Position numbers and translations under genes: made by a program
In this document: positions 47,267 to 56,321 of the stretch, in pieces
How the letters are laid out: the number at the start of each line of letters is the position of its first letter
How positions within the stretch are numbered: the first letter of the stretch is position 1
Notes under the pieces: model-generated
Seen by the model: the letters and a program-made list of their open reading frames with translations, nothing else
Told to the model about the DNA's origin: nothing
Database searches by the model: none
Assembly: GCA_038107835.1 (NCBI GenBank)
Contig: JAYNHH010000009.1
Location: forward strand, 11,484-75,483
Length of the DNA: 64,000 bases
Origin: MED-G116 sp038107835
GTDB taxonomy: Bacteria; Pseudomonadota; Alphaproteobacteria; Puniceispirillales; Puniceispirillaceae
Direction of reading: 5' to 3'

Positions 47267-47848
47267 ATGACAGCTCTCTGGCGGTTTAGCAAAACTCAAT
47301 ATAACCGCGTATTGCGCGCCGCCGGCACGGCTCTGGCGGTGCGTTTGATGCTGCTTTTCGCCGTTCTTGAATCGATCATCATCCCCATTCCCGTTGATCC
47401 GTTGCTGATCGCCACCGTTCTGGCCCGGCCAAAAAACTGGATCAAGCTGGTGGCTGCCTGCACGAGTGCATCGGTCATTGGCGGCGGCCTTGGATGGGCA
47501 ATCGGTGTCTGGCTTGGCGTGGGCGTCGAACAGTTGCTTGTCTATCTGCCGCATGCAGTGGCAGCCCCTGAAAAATTCACCGCCGTACAGGACGGGTTTC
47601 TGGAATGGGGCATCTTGCTTGTTTTCATCGGCGCCTTTTCCCCTCTGCCCTACAAGGTCATTGCCGTAAGCGCTGGCGTTGCCGGTTTTGGCCTCGCACC
47701 CTTTCTTATCACCTCGCTGATCGGACGCGGACTCCGGTTTGCCATTGTTGCCGGCATCACCCGTCACCATGGAGAGCCCCGCATTGTCATCATTCTCATT
47801 TCGGCTTTGGTTACCCTGATCGGAGGCGCATTATGGCTGGTTCAATGA
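47267..47848 (+). CDS. YqaA/VTT-domain (DedA-like) membrane protein
   Basis: A 193-residue protein of the YqaA/SNARE-associated group with about five hydrophobic segments. The motif ESIIIPIPVDPLL near residue 30 and the later FIGAFSPLPYKVIAVSAGVAGF are the family's paired re-entrant loops. The start used is the first ATG after the tRNA; in-frame upstream codons would read through the tRNA gene. It overlaps dsbB by 16 bp. Its transport or lipid-scrambling role is inferred from relatives. Confidence 0.88.
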   Translation: MTALWRFSKTQYNRVLRAAGTALAVRLMLLFAVLESIIIPIPVDPLLIATVLARPKNWIKLVAACTSASVIGGGLGWAIGVWLGVGVEQLLVYLPHAVAAPEKFTAVQDGFLEWGILLVFIGAFSPLPYKVIAVSAGVAGFGLAPFLITSLIGRGLRFAIVAGITRHHGEPRIVIILISALVTLIGGALWLVQ

Positions 47849-48351
47849 TGCAGGAAATACGGTATCTCCTGCCCGTCAACCGCGCCCTTCTGATTTGTGC
47901 TGCAATGTCGTCCTGTCTGCTGTTGGGGGCCTTTCTGTTTGAGTATGTCGGCGGGTTGGTGCCCTGCAAAATGTGTATCTGGCAACGCTGGGCGCATGGC
48001 GCAGTCATCCTGATTGCCCTGTCTGGCCTGTTGATCCCCGCAGATATTAGGAAAAAAGCAGCCCTTTTGCTTGTTTTTCTAGCCGCCATGACCAGCGCGG
48101 CAATTGCCGGGTTTCACGCCGGAGTGGAATGGAAGCTGTGGGACGGCCCATCCGGATGCTCAGCCTCACTCGGCAATAGCGGTGACATGGCTCTTCTGGT
48201 CGATCAACTGCTGGCGACACCGGTTGTTCGCTGCGACGAGGTGCCATGGTCACTATTCGGTATTTCGATGGCAGGCTGGAACACCATTCTCAGCCTTGAT
48301 ATTGCAGGTTTTGCCCTTATGTCTTGGCTAGCAAACAGACAAACGGGATAA
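47833..48351 (+). CDS. dsbB: Disulfide bond formation protein DsbB
   Basis: This inner-membrane quinone reductase re-oxidises DsbA. It has four helices in 172 residues, with the quinone-facing pair Cys45/Cys48 (VPCKMCIW) and the second periplasmic pair Cys109 and Cys134. QRW after the first pair carries the conserved quinone-binding Arg. GGAGG precedes the start, which overlaps the YqaA-like gene. Coq7 follows 23 nt later, linking it to ubiquinone. Confidence 0.94.
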   Translation: MAGSMMQEIRYLLPVNRALLICAAMSSCLLLGAFLFEYVGGLVPCKMCIWQRWAHGAVILIALSGLLIPADIRKKAALLLVFLAAMTSAAIAGFHAGVEWKLWDGPSGCSASLGNSGDMALLVDQLLATPVVRCDEVPWSLFGISMAGWNTILSLDIAGFALMSWLANRQTG

Positions 48352-48374
48352 ACCCGGAAGCCGGAGCATAGCCA

Positions 48375-48890
48375 ATGACAAACCGCCGAGACATTGAGCG
48401 CTTTCTGCGTGTGGACCATGCGGGTGAACGCGCTGCCCAACAGATCTACAAGGGTCAGCTGGTCGTGTTGCGCAATCACAGCTCAGGTGAAGAGATCCAG
48501 CATATGATGGAGCAGGAGATCGAGCATCTGGAGACCTTTGAGGCGCTGTTGAATGAGCGGCAGGTACGCCCCTCTGTTCTGGACCCTGTCTGGGGTGCCG
48601 CCGGCTTTGCACTGGGCCTTGTCACCGCAAGCATGGGGCCAAAGGCAGCCATGGCCTGCACCATCGCGGTAGAAGAGGTCATCGGCGACCATTATGCCAA
48701 GCAGGCAGAACAGCTTGGTGAGGATGAGGCAGATCTGCACAGGACCATTTCACGCTTCCGTGACGAGGAACTTGAGCATCGTGACATTGCTGTCTCGCAT
48801 GATGGACGGGAGGCCCGGCACTACCGGATTCTGAAGAATGTGATCCAGACCGGGTGCCGCGCCGCGATCAAGGTCGCAGAGCGTTTTTAG
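48375..48890 (+). CDS. coq7: Coq7-type 3-demethoxyubiquinol hydroxylase
   Basis: This di-iron monooxygenase performs the C6 hydroxylation near the end of ubiquinone synthesis. The four-helix ferritin-like fold of 171 residues carries the ligands as RVDHAGERAA (Glu), MEQEIEHLETFE (ExxH), VEEVIGDHY and RFRDEELEHRDIA (ExxH). The length matches the bacterial/mitochondrial form. It follows dsbB after 23 nt, and its TAG is interlocked with the TAA of the convergent HNH gene. Confidence 0.95.
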   Translation: MTNRRDIERFLRVDHAGERAAQQIYKGQLVVLRNHSSGEEIQHMMEQEIEHLETFEALLNERQVRPSVLDPVWGAAGFALGLVTASMGPKAAMACTIAVEEVIGDHYAKQAEQLGEDEADLHRTISRFRDEELEHRDIAVSHDGREARHYRILKNVIQTGCRAAIKVAERF

Positions 48891-49453
48891 GCATCATCCT
48901 GCTGCAACTCACTATCCCAATAGAGATAGTCCCGCCAGGATTCATGCAGGTAGTTCGGCGGAAAACCACGGCCATTTTCCTGTAGCTGCCAGACATTAGG
49001 TGCCTTCGGGGTGGCCAACGGGTGCATGCCGCACTGATTTGGCAATTTGTTTGCCTTGCGCAGATTGCAGGGGCCGCAAGCCGCCACAACATTCGTCCAA
49101 TTGGTACGCCCACCCTTTGAGCGAGGCACCACATGATCGAAGGTCAGATCTGATGCTGAATGGCCAGCGCCACAATATTGGCAACTGAACCTGTCCCGCA
49201 GAAACACATTGAAACGCGTGAAGGCGGGGTTGCGTGTCTGCGGCACATATTCCTTGAGGGCGATTACCGATGGCAGGCGGATCTCCATGCTCGGCGAACT
49301 GATCCTCTGCTCATACTCGGAAATGATCGTCACCCTATCGAGACAGACCGCTTTTACCGCATCCTGCCAGGACCATAGCGACAACGGAAAGTAGTTCAAT
49401 GGTCTGAAATCCGCGTTTAACACAAGTGCCGGTGCGAAACTTCCTGCGTTCAT
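48887..49453 (-). CDS. HNH endonuclease family protein
   Basis: A 188-residue HNH protein of the small conserved group present once in most alphaproteobacterial genomes. The zinc-HNH core is CQYCGAGHSASDLTFDHVVPRSKGG...CGPCNLRKANK (about 88-137), with His in FDHVVP and Asn in TNWTNVV. The N-terminal half (LNADFRPLNYFPLSLWSWQDAV) is conserved in the same group. GGGGAG 4 nt before the ATG supports the start. Its in vivo role is not established. Confidence 0.92.
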   Translation of the reverse strand: MNAGSFAPALVLNADFRPLNYFPLSLWSWQDAVKAVCLDRVTIISEYEQRISSPSMEIRLPSVIALKEYVPQTRNPAFTRFNVFLRDRFSCQYCGAGHSASDLTFDHVVPRSKGGRTNWTNVVAACGPCNLRKANKLPNQCGMHPLATPKAPNVWQLQENGRGFPPNYLHESWRDYLYWDSELQQDDA

Positions 49454-49581
49454 TAGACTCCCCATCCCTAACCCCTGCTCGGTCTAAAGCAAAACATGGG
49501 CGCTCGTGAAACACAAGTGCCTGGCACCAGATATTGGGGCTCAAACAAGCATTGCGTCAAAATGTTGCGGGGATATGGCAA

Positions 49582-50268
49582 CTAGGCCGGCAAATGCCTT
49601 GCCAGGAAATCTATCGCCGCCGTCAGGCCGTCGGGATCAATGCCATGAGCAAGGCCGGGGCGGGCAATTGTCTCAACCTCAACACCCTTTTCTTCCAGAA
49701 TGGTCTGCGCCTCACGCATCAGCGCAAATGGCACCACCGGATCCTCTGTGCCATGCACAAGCTGGACAGGAGGATAGGCGATACCCGATGAGGGTGGCTG
49801 CGAGGCAGAGGTTATTGGCCCAGCCAACCTTGGCAGGGTGCTGTGCACAAGCAGGGCACCGGAAAAGCTCACTATTGCGCCGGGTTTGTCCTGCATGTGC
49901 AAACCGCAATGCAGGCTCATCATTCCACCCTGGGAAAAACCGGTCAGCGCCATCGCATTTGCTGGTAGGTTGAACTCGCTGGCCGCGCTGCCAAACGCGT
50001 TCTCAATGGTCGGCGCAGCCGTTACAGGCCCATTTACCCGGTCGTCAATATCAAACCATTGGCGTCCTGCAGGATTCATGCTGCAGGGTTCGGGCGCATT
50101 CGGCACAAAGAACGCTGCACCGGGAAAACGCAGTGATATCGGATAGGCCAAATCGACAAGATCTGCGCCATCCGCTCCCCAGCCGTGCAGGATAAAAATC
50201 ATCGCCGATGGCGCTCCACCTCGCGCCGGTGGTGTGAAAAACCCGTTCAAATCACCAAAACTTCGCAT
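49582..50268 (-). CDS. Phospholipase/carboxylesterase (alpha/beta hydrolase)
   Basis: An Abhydrolase_2-type esterase of 228 residues. The triad is Ser112 in TGFSQGGMM, Asp176 in GTEDPVVP and His208 in GLAHGID. The oxyanion-hole region ILHGWGADGADL is present. An in-frame upstream extension to about 254 residues lacks family similarity; GAGG lies 13 nt before the chosen ATG, a long spacing. The natural ester substrate is unknown. It diverges from gluQ. Confidence 0.92.
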   Translation of the reverse strand: MRSFGDLNGFFTPPARGGAPSAMIFILHGWGADGADLVDLAYPISLRFPGAAFFVPNAPEPCSMNPAGRQWFDIDDRVNGPVTAAPTIENAFGSAASEFNLPANAMALTGFSQGGMMSLHCGLHMQDKPGAIVSFSGALLVHSTLPRLAGPITSASQPPSSGIAYPPVQLVHGTEDPVVPFALMREAQTILEEKGVEVETIARPGLAHGIDPDGLTAAIDFLARHLPA

Positions 50269-50406
50269 TGCCACGGAAAAACCTCCTCTAAACACCACCG
50301 CCCATTGTTCCGGAGATGGGTAGAATGGCACCCAGACCCAAGACATTTGACATTTTTTTTGTGCCAGTTACGACTAAAAGCCATAATCATTCTGTGACAG
50401 GTGACC

Positions 50407-51246
50407 ATGACGCAGCCATCACCGGCATACACACGCTTTGCACCAAGCCCAACAGGCGAACTCCATTTAGGACACGCCTTTTCAGCCTGTTTTGCAGCCC
50501 GGGCCGGGGGCGGACAGTTCATCCTGCGGATTGATGACATCGATCATACCAGATGCAAACCAGCCTTCACCGAACAGATATTTGACGATCTGGCATGGCT
50601 TGGCCTGCAATGGCGGGAACCGGTAAGCTATCAGTCAGACAGGCTTGATGCCTACAAGGAGGCGCTGGAGACGCTGGCAAAAATGGATCTTGTCTACCCC
50701 TGCTTTCTCAGCCGTACGGAAGTCAACGCTCTGCTGTCAGCACCACAGGACACTGGCACCGCCAAAGCCAGCATGCAGGGGGCGATTCCCGCGGCTGAGA
50801 GACGGCGGCGCGAGAATAGTGGCACGGCACCAGCATGGCGGCTGCGCACGGCAGCAGCCCTTGAAGAGGTGGGAGAAGTGACCTGGCATGATGTGGCAGG
50901 CGACATTGATGTCTCCATCGACATGGCCGATTTTGGTGATGTCGTCATCGCCCGCAAGGACATCGGTACATCCTATCATCTCTCGGTCGTCATAGATGAC
51001 GCGATGGATGGCGTTACACTCGTCACACGGGCAGAGGACCTCAAGGCCAGCAGCCATCTGCATCGCCTGTTACAGGCATTGCTGGGCCTTGGCACACCAG
51101 ATTATCTGCACCATCGGTTGTTGACCGATTCCATCGGGCGGCGGCTTGCAAAACGCGACAAATCAACAAGTATTGCAACGCTGAGACGTGATGGCCACAC
51201 TGCCGATGCAGTTCTTCGCATGATGCCGGAAATCACCATTCCATAA
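50407..51246 (+). CDS. gluQ: Glutamyl-Q tRNA(Asp) synthetase
   Basis: It attaches glutamate to queuosine of tRNA-Asp. It resembles the catalytic part of GluRS without an anticodon-binding domain. The HIGH-like YTRFAPSPTGELHLGHAF, the IDDIDHTRCK segment, HRLLTDSIGRRLAKRDKST (KMSKS-like) are visible. The 279-residue length fits the paralog rather than GluRS. The four zinc-site residues typical of E. coli YadB are not all evident. A GTG 6 nt upstream is an alternative start. Confidence 0.93.
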   Translation: MTQPSPAYTRFAPSPTGELHLGHAFSACFAARAGGGQFILRIDDIDHTRCKPAFTEQIFDDLAWLGLQWREPVSYQSDRLDAYKEALETLAKMDLVYPCFLSRTEVNALLSAPQDTGTAKASMQGAIPAAERRRRENSGTAPAWRLRTAAALEEVGEVTWHDVAGDIDVSIDMADFGDVVIARKDIGTSYHLSVVIDDAMDGVTLVTRAEDLKASSHLHRLLQALLGLGTPDYLHHRLLTDSIGRRLAKRDKSTSIATLRRDGHTADAVLRMMPEITIP

Positions 51247-51365
51247 CACCTATTTTTTGTTATAAAAAACATAGCATTAGCATCCAGGTACCAGGCACTG
51301 CCTCACGCTGGCCGCAGCTCACGGAAATGTTACCTGAGTTTCGTGCAAAAAATGGGTCAGTGGGG

Positions 51366-51394
51366 TTGACTAAAATGACGGCAAGGCTCATATA
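51366..51394 (+). promoter_or_regulatory. Candidate sigma-70 promoter for a small RNA
   Basis: TTGACT is followed after 17 nt by CATATA, or after 19 nt by TATACC. Either would start transcription at about 51400, just upstream of the hairpin pair and terminator that follow. The -35 is good and the -10 mediocre. Confidence 0.4.
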
Positions 51395-51401
51395 CCTCGC
51401 A

Positions 51402-51469
51402 ATACACACATTTTTGGTGTGCGTTTCCTCCCTAAACTCGGCCGTGGGTTCGCCCACGGTCTTTTTTTT
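51402..51469 (+). ncRNA. Candidate small RNA with a CCTCCC motif (suhB/mmgR-like)
   Basis: A ~68-nt element with promoter-like hexamers before it, a first hairpin CACAC-N7-GTGTG, a single-stranded TTTCCTCCCTAAACT, and a strong intrinsic terminator. CCTCCC is complementary to a Shine-Dalgarno sequence, a property of several alphaproteobacterial trans-acting sRNAs. The motif and layout remind me of the suhB/mmgR family, but this is from memory of the family's look and not checked by alignment. It lies in the gluQ-moaA gap and contains no credible reading frame. Confidence 0.55.
51440..51469 (+). terminator. Intrinsic terminator of the candidate sRNA
   Basis: GGCCGTGGG and CCCACGGTC form a 9-bp stem (one G-T pair) around a TTCG tetraloop, followed by eight T. 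This is the strongest terminator in the window. It stands about 195 nt after gluQ and 160 nt before moaA, so it ends a transcript that begins between them or that reads through from gluQ. Confidence 0.88.
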
Positions 51470-51627
51470 GCAAAAAATATGGATGTGCATCCCGCCGCCA
51501 GCGCCGGAAATGTGAGAGGATCATGCGAGCCTGCCGTCGCCCCGGCAAACCTGCGACATCGGATAACTTGCCAGCCCCTTAGTTACCCTCTAGCATTTTG
51601 ATGTAAACAGTTTTTACCGCCGGAGAA

Positions 51628-52671
51628 ATGGGTCCACTTCCTATGCTGAATCCTGAAAACAACGCCGACAAACAAACCAAGCTGATCGACCCGTTCGGTA
51701 GAACCGTTGACTATCTGCGGGTATCTGTGACTGATCGTTGTGATTTCCGGTGTGTGTATTGCATGGCCGAGGAGATGACATTTCTGCCCAAGGCCGATTT
51801 GCTGACCCTCGAGGAACTGGACGTGATGTGCCGCAGGTTCATGGCAGCTGGCGTTCGCAAAATCCGCCTGACGGGGGGTGAGCCACTTGTCAGACGAAAC
51901 ATCATGCAGTTGATCGAAAGCCTCGGCAGCGAGGTGAAGGCCGGCAATCTGGACGAGTTGACAATCACCTCCAACGGCAGCCAGCTCTCGAAAATGGCTG
52001 GCGACCTTGCGGCAGCCGGTGTCCGCCGGATCAATGTGTCAATCGATACACTCGATCCGGAAAAATTCCGTCGGGTAACGCGATGGGGCGATCTGGACAA
52101 GGTGCTTCTGGGGTTGGAGGCAGCCAAAGAGGCCGGTCTCGACATCAAGATCAATGCCGTCGCACTGCGTGGTGAAAATGATGATGAACTCGGCGATATG
52201 CTGGCCTGGTGTGGGGAGCAGGGCTTCGACATGACAATCATCGAGGTCATGCCCATGGGCGATATCGGCACTGAAAACCGGCTTGATCAATATCTGCCGC
52301 TGTCGCGTGTTCGGGCCAGTTTGGCACAGCGCTTTACCCTGACGGACATTCCCTTCCGCACAGGTGGCCCCGCCCGCTATGTGACGGTTGAGGAGACAGG
52401 ACAAAAGCTGGGTTTCATCACCCCACTTACCCATAATTTCTGTGAGAGTTGCAACAGGGTCAGGGTTACCTGCACCGGTCAGCTCTATATGTGCCTTGGT
52501 CAGGACGATAATGCCGATTTGCGCGCCGCGTTGCGCGAGGGTGGAGCTGAGGCTCTTGATGCCTCTATTTACGAGGCGATTGGCCGCAAGCCAAAAGGCC
52601 ATGACTTCATCATCGACCGGCGCCAGTCAGGGCCAGCTGTCAGCCGTCATATGAGTGTGACTGGCGGTTAG
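51628..52671 (+). CDS. moaA: GTP 3',8-cyclase (molybdopterin synthesis)
   Basis: This radical SAM enzyme starts molybdenum cofactor synthesis from GTP. The N-terminal cluster is CDFRCVYC (Cys38, Cys42, Cys45). The C-terminal cluster is [15 protein letters not shown]. The essential C-terminal Gly-Gly (VTGG) is present. The 347-residue length is slightly above normal because of the N-terminal extension. CCGGAGAA directly before the ATG supports the start. Its stop is interlocked with that of the convergent MFS gene. No other moa genes are in the window. Confidence 0.97.
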   Translation: MGPLPMLNPENNADKQTKLIDPFGRTVDYLRVSVTDRCDFRCVYCMAEEMTFLPKADLLTLEELDVMCRRFMAAGVRKIRLTGGEPLVRRNIMQLIESLGSEVKAGNLDELTITSNGSQLSKMAGDLAAAGVRRINVSIDTLDPEKFRRVTRWGDLDKVLLGLEAAKEAGLDIKINAVALRGENDDELGDMLAWCGEQGFDMTIIEVMPMGDIGTENRLDQYLPLSRVRASLAQRFTLTDIPFRTGGPARYVTVEETGQKLGFITPLTHNFCESCNRVRVTCTGQLYMCLGQDDNADLRAALREGGAEALDASIYEAIGRKPKGHDFIIDRRQSGPAVSRHMSVTGG

Positions 52672-53858
52672 GACGCGCTTGCCGCCCGGCGCAAATGAAC
52701 GCTCAGCCAGACAAGGCCGATGGCAATGATCAAGGTTGGAACGGTTGCGGCAAGAATCATTGCCTGCCACCCCATCTGGCTATGCAGCGCCCCCGCAGTC
52801 AGCGATGAGGCCGCGACGGTTGAGGTCAGCACCAGATCAGCAAACCCCTGCACCCGGCCACGTTCTTCTGGCAACGCCACTCTGGCTATCAGAGAACTGC
52901 CCCCGATATACAGAAAATTCCAGCCGAGACCGACAAGGGTCAAAGCCCACCAGTAAGGCCAGAAACCGGTAGCGTTCAACGCCGTAAAAATGGTCGCTAT
53001 GTAGGCCAGCAGACCAGCCCACAGAATGCGCGAGGCACCAAAACGGGCAATCAGACTACCGGTGAAAAAGGATGGAGCAAACATCGCAACGACATGCCAC
53101 TGAATGATGGTCGCATTTGCCGAAGTGCCGAGCTTGACCACATTCACAACCTGGAGGGGTGCCGCCGTCATCATATAGCTCATCAAGCCATAACCAATCG
53201 CACTGGACAGCATGCCAATGACAAAGACAGGCATCCGTAGAAACACCCCAATGGGCCGACCAGTGCCTGATTTGACTGCCGGTTTTGGAATCTTCAGCCC
53301 CGCAAGAAAAAGCAGCGAAATCAACTGAACAGCACAGACCGTGAAAAAACAGCCGGCATAAACAGCATCGGGAAGGATATCGACGGTGTTGCGGGCGATT
53401 TCCGGCCCCAGCAACGCCGCCGCCAGACCGCCGGTCAACACATAGGAGATCGCCCGCGGTTTCTGCGCTTCATCAACACTGTCGGCCGCGGCATAGCGGT
53501 AAAACCCTGCACAGCCCATCGCAATGCCAAGCAGCATTGCCGAAAAGCAGAACAGCGAATAGCTGGCGATCATGATGGCGACACCCTGGCCACAGGCACC
53601 AAGGCTGCTGATCAGCACACCTGCAATGAAAACCGGTCGGCGGCCAAAGCGCGCCATCAGCAGGGATGCGGGAAGCGTCGTCATCATCGAGGTAAGAAAC
53701 TGCAATGACAACGGAAGTGTGGCGAGCCAGGCAACCGGCGACAACAAAGTACCAACAAGCGCAGTGTTGATAATATTCACATTCATCGTCGTCATGGACA
53801 GCGCCTGCGCCGCAGCAAGGCGCAGAACATTACCGTGGTGAGATGCTGTTTTCATCAC
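52668..53858 (-). CDS. MFS transporter
   Basis: A major facilitator of 396 residues with about twelve helices. The loop 2-3 motif reads [17 protein letters not shown]. Helices 4-5 contain [18 protein letters not shown]. The second half repeats with [14 protein letters not shown] and [18 protein letters not shown]. The overall pattern fits drug/metabolite exporters of the YfmO/YxlH kind, but the substrate is not predictable. It follows fur/mur at the 5' side by 81 nt on the same strand, so metal control is possible but unproven. Confidence 0.88.
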   Translation of the reverse strand: MMKTASHHGNVLRLAAAQALSMTTMNVNIINTALVGTLLSPVAWLATLPLSLQFLTSMMTTLPASLLMARFGRRPVFIAGVLISSLGACGQGVAIMIASYSLFCFSAMLLGIAMGCAGFYRYAAADSVDEAQKPRAISYVLTGGLAAALLGPEIARNTVDILPDAVYAGCFFTVCAVQLISLLFLAGLKIPKPAVKSGTGRPIGVFLRMPVFVIGMLSSAIGYGLMSYMMTAAPLQVVNVVKLGTSANATIIQWHVVAMFAPSFFTGSLIARFGASRILWAGLLAYIATIFTALNATGFWPYWWALTLVGLGWNFLYIGGSSLIARVALPEERGRVQGFADLVLTSTVAASSLTAGALHSQMGWQAMILAATVPTLIIAIGLVWLSVHLRRAASAS

Positions 53859-53939
53859 GCGTCGTCCCCAGCAACAATGAGGCTGTGTTACCCCCTGCCC
53901 GCCTCACATTCTGGAGCAGAATCACGCACGCCGGAAAAA

Positions 53940-54350
53940 TCAGTTGGATTTCAGCTTACGGCCAAAAAGTTCAAGCCGGTGGTCAACAAGCTCATACCCC
54001 ATCTCGCGCGCCACCTGTTCTTTCAGCGCTTCGAGTTCAGCATGGTAGAATTCGAGAACTTCGCCGGTCTCCACATCGACCAAATGTTCGTGATGTTCTC
54101 CCGCTTCTTCATAGCGGGCACGGCCATCACCGAATTCCAGACGCTCAATGACACCAGCCTCCTCAAGCAGTTTTACCGTCCGATAAACGGTAGCAATCGA
54201 AATCGTGCTGTCCTGTTCAACCGAGCGGCGATACAACTCATCTACATCAGGATGGTCTTCAGAGTCACCAATCACAGCAATTATGATTTGCCGTTGGCTG
54301 GTCATTCGAATGCCCCTTTGCAGGCATTTGTCGAGGAGGCCGTTTCCCAT
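53940..54350 (-). CDS. fur: Fur/Mur family metal-responsive regulator
   Basis: A 136-residue DNA-binding repressor. The N-terminal winged helix has LLDKCLQRGIRMTSQRQII and the recognition helix region ISIATVYRTVKLLEEAGVI. The metal-binding segment is GEHHEHLVDVETGEVLEF, with His residues kept. The CxxC pairs that bind structural zinc in classical Fur are absent, as in alphaproteobacterial Fur/Mur proteins that sense iron or manganese. The start is uncertain; an ATG 45 nt downstream has a better ribosome-binding site but would cut the first helix. It diverges from an EamA transporter. Confidence 0.92.
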   Translation of the reverse strand: MGNGLLDKCLQRGIRMTSQRQIIIAVIGDSEDHPDVDELYRRSVEQDSTISIATVYRTVKLLEEAGVIERLEFGDGRARYEEAGEHHEHLVDVETGEVLEFYHAELEALKEQVAREMGYELVDHRLELFGRKLKSN

Positions 54351-54567
54351 CAAAAAGAGTCCGTGTTGTCGATTTGCAAAAAAGGAGTATAGGCGCGATG
54401 CGGTCGGCAATCCACCCCGCTGAGAAGGAAAATAACCTCGCAGACCGATTGCCTTTATGCGTACACCAAAAGCACTGCCGCCCACAGCATTCTCCGAGCT
54501 TGTAACTCCTGCCGGACAGCGCTGCATTTTGATTGACCGCAATCGTGGAAATGGTGGAGTGTGGCGC

Positions 54568-55533
54568 ATGAGTTTTGTTTCCCGCAGCCGTCATATCTCC
54601 TCAACAGCCACAGGCATCCTGCAACTTTGTGCTGGCATGCTGATCATCCCGATTCTCGATGTTTTTGCCAAACTTCTTGGTGGCAGGCTCGATCCTGTTG
54701 AGGTGACATTGATGCGGTTCATCATGCAGGCCTGCCTGATGGCCCCATTCGTCATCTATCTGCGGCTTTGGCAAATCCCGCCAAACACGCTGCTGATACA
54801 GGCGGCTCGAGGCGTCCTGCTCGCCATTGCCACGGTTTGTTTTTTTGCTGCCTTGCAGCACCTACCCATGGCCGAAGCCATTGCCATATATTTTGCCCAG
54901 CCAATAATCTTGACGGTCTTATCAGCCGTCTTTCTTGGTGAGACGATCAGAGCGCGGAGAATCATTGCAATCATTGTGGGAATGATCGGCACAGTGATCA
55001 TCTTGCAGCCAAGTGTAATGATGTTTGGCGCGGCCGCAGCTTTCCCGCTGGGATCATCCATCGCCATGGCACTCTATATGGTGCTGACGCGCAAGATCGC
55101 CGGTTTGGTACACCCCTATCAGATGCAGTTCATCGTCGGCATTGCCGCCGTTGCGGTGCTCAGCCTCACGCTGATTGTCGGTGCCGCAATCGGGTTGCCC
55201 GGAACCGGATTTCTGATCCCAAGCACGCAGGAATTTATCTGGATTTTTGGCATGGGACTGGCGGCAACGATCGGCCATGTCTTTATCGTCTGGGCGATGG
55301 GCAATGCCCCAGCCAATGTTTTGGCACCCTTTCAATATGTCGAAATCGTTGGGGCGGCATCCCTTGGCTATCTGGTGTTCAATGATGTGCCTGCCGGAAG
55401 CACCATGCTTGGCGTTGCAATTATTGTTTTAAGTGGAGTCTATCTGTTCCATCGGGAACGGCAGGTCAGCCTGACCAGAGCCAATAGCGGCACTGACGAC
55501 AGGCAACCGGCGTCAACCACACCCGTTCACTGA
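54568..55533 (+). CDS. EamA/RhaT-family transporter (DMT superfamily)
   Basis: A 321-residue membrane protein with two EamA repeats of five helices each. Repeat 1 shows the family pattern PVEVTLMRFIMQACLMAPF and MAEAIAIYFAQPIILTVLSAVFLGE; repeat 2 ends with PANVLAPFQYVEIVGAASLGYLVFND. GGTGGAG 8 nt before the ATG sets the start; a longer form would overlap the promoter side of fur. The substrate is unknown. The last bases overlap the convergent pssA by 7 bp. Confidence 0.92.
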   Translation: MSFVSRSRHISSTATGILQLCAGMLIIPILDVFAKLLGGRLDPVEVTLMRFIMQACLMAPFVIYLRLWQIPPNTLLIQAARGVLLAIATVCFFAALQHLPMAEAIAIYFAQPIILTVLSAVFLGETIRARRIIAIIVGMIGTVIILQPSVMMFGAAAAFPLGSSIAMALYMVLTRKIAGLVHPYQMQFIVGIAAVAVLSLTLIVGAAIGLPGTGFLIPSTQEFIWIFGMGLAATIGHVFIVWAMGNAPANVLAPFQYVEIVGAASLGYLVFNDVPAGSTMLGVAIIVLSGVYLFHRERQVSLTRANSGTDDRQPASTTPVH

Positions 55534-56321
55534 TTGGCATCACCATCATCTTTGTCGGTCGAAGACCCAGACGCCCGCGCCCGCGCCCGATAGAAACGGG
55601 CAATGGCGACTGGAATACTGACCACATACAGCGTTGTGATCACGAGATATGTGATCCAGGGCTGGGTCACCAAACCAGCCATCAGCAAACCGACTAACGC
55701 CAACACCGGAAGCACCGTCGAGACCGGAAGTTTGAGACGTTTGCCGGCGAAGGTCGGAATCGCACTGACAGCGCCAGCACCAATCAGAACCAGCCACGCT
55801 GACACATAGGCTGGCTCGCGAACAAAACCAAGCTGGAACTCAAGCTCGACACAAATCGGCATCAGCACCAGAAATCCAGATGCTGGCGCCGGAATGCCGG
55901 TAAAATAATCCTTCGCATATTCAGGCGGATTCGGCAGCTCGGAGTCGAACCGGGCAAGACGAAGCGCAATCGACACCGCGTAAAACAGGGTTGCCCACCA
56001 GGCAACACGCCCAGAATCCTGTAAAGCCCAGAGATACAGGCACAAGGCAGGAACGACGCCAAACACCACCAAATCGGACAGGCTGTCAAGCGCGGCACCA
56101 AAGGCCGACGAGGTTTTGAAACGACGCGCTGTTCGCCCGTCAAGCGCATCAAAAACCGCCGCCAACGCCACCAGAACGATGACGCCTGCCCAGCGGCCAT
56201 CAAGTGCGAATTTAAGGGCTGTCAGACCTGAGACCAGTCCGGCAACGGTAAGCATATTTGGTATCAGCCAGAAAAGGGAAACAGACCGAAATCCACGGTT
56301 CTTTGCATGTTTCACTGCCAT
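55527..56321 (-). CDS. pssA: CDP-diacylglycerol-serine O-phosphatidyltransferase
   Basis: It makes phosphatidylserine from CDP-diacylglycerol and serine. This is the membrane-bound CDP-alcohol phosphatidyltransferase type, 264 residues with about eight helices. The motif DGX2AR-X8-GX3D is seen as LDGRTARRFKTSSAFGAALDSLSD, with the catalytic aspartate last. Its start touches the last base of psd, which is upstream on the same strand, so the enzymes for the two successive steps to phosphatidylethanolamine are made together. Confidence 0.96.
   Translation of the reverse strand: MAVKHAKNRGFRSVSLFWLIPNMLTVAGLVSGLTALKFALDGRWAGVIVLVALAAVFDALDGRTARRFKTSSAFGAALDSLSDLVVFGVVPALCLYLWALQDSGRVAWWATLFYAVSIALRLARFDSELPNPPEYAKDYFTGIPAPASGFLVLMPICVELEFQLGFVREPAYVSAWLVLIGAGAVSAIPTFAGKRLKLPVSTVLPVLALVGLLMAGLVTQPWITYLVITTLYVVSIPVAIARFYRARARASGSSTDKDDGDANQ

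Noticed and set aside
53835..54392. 185-codon plus-strand frame across the fur region
   Set aside because: It is antisense to fur/mur, which has clear winged-helix and metal-site residues.
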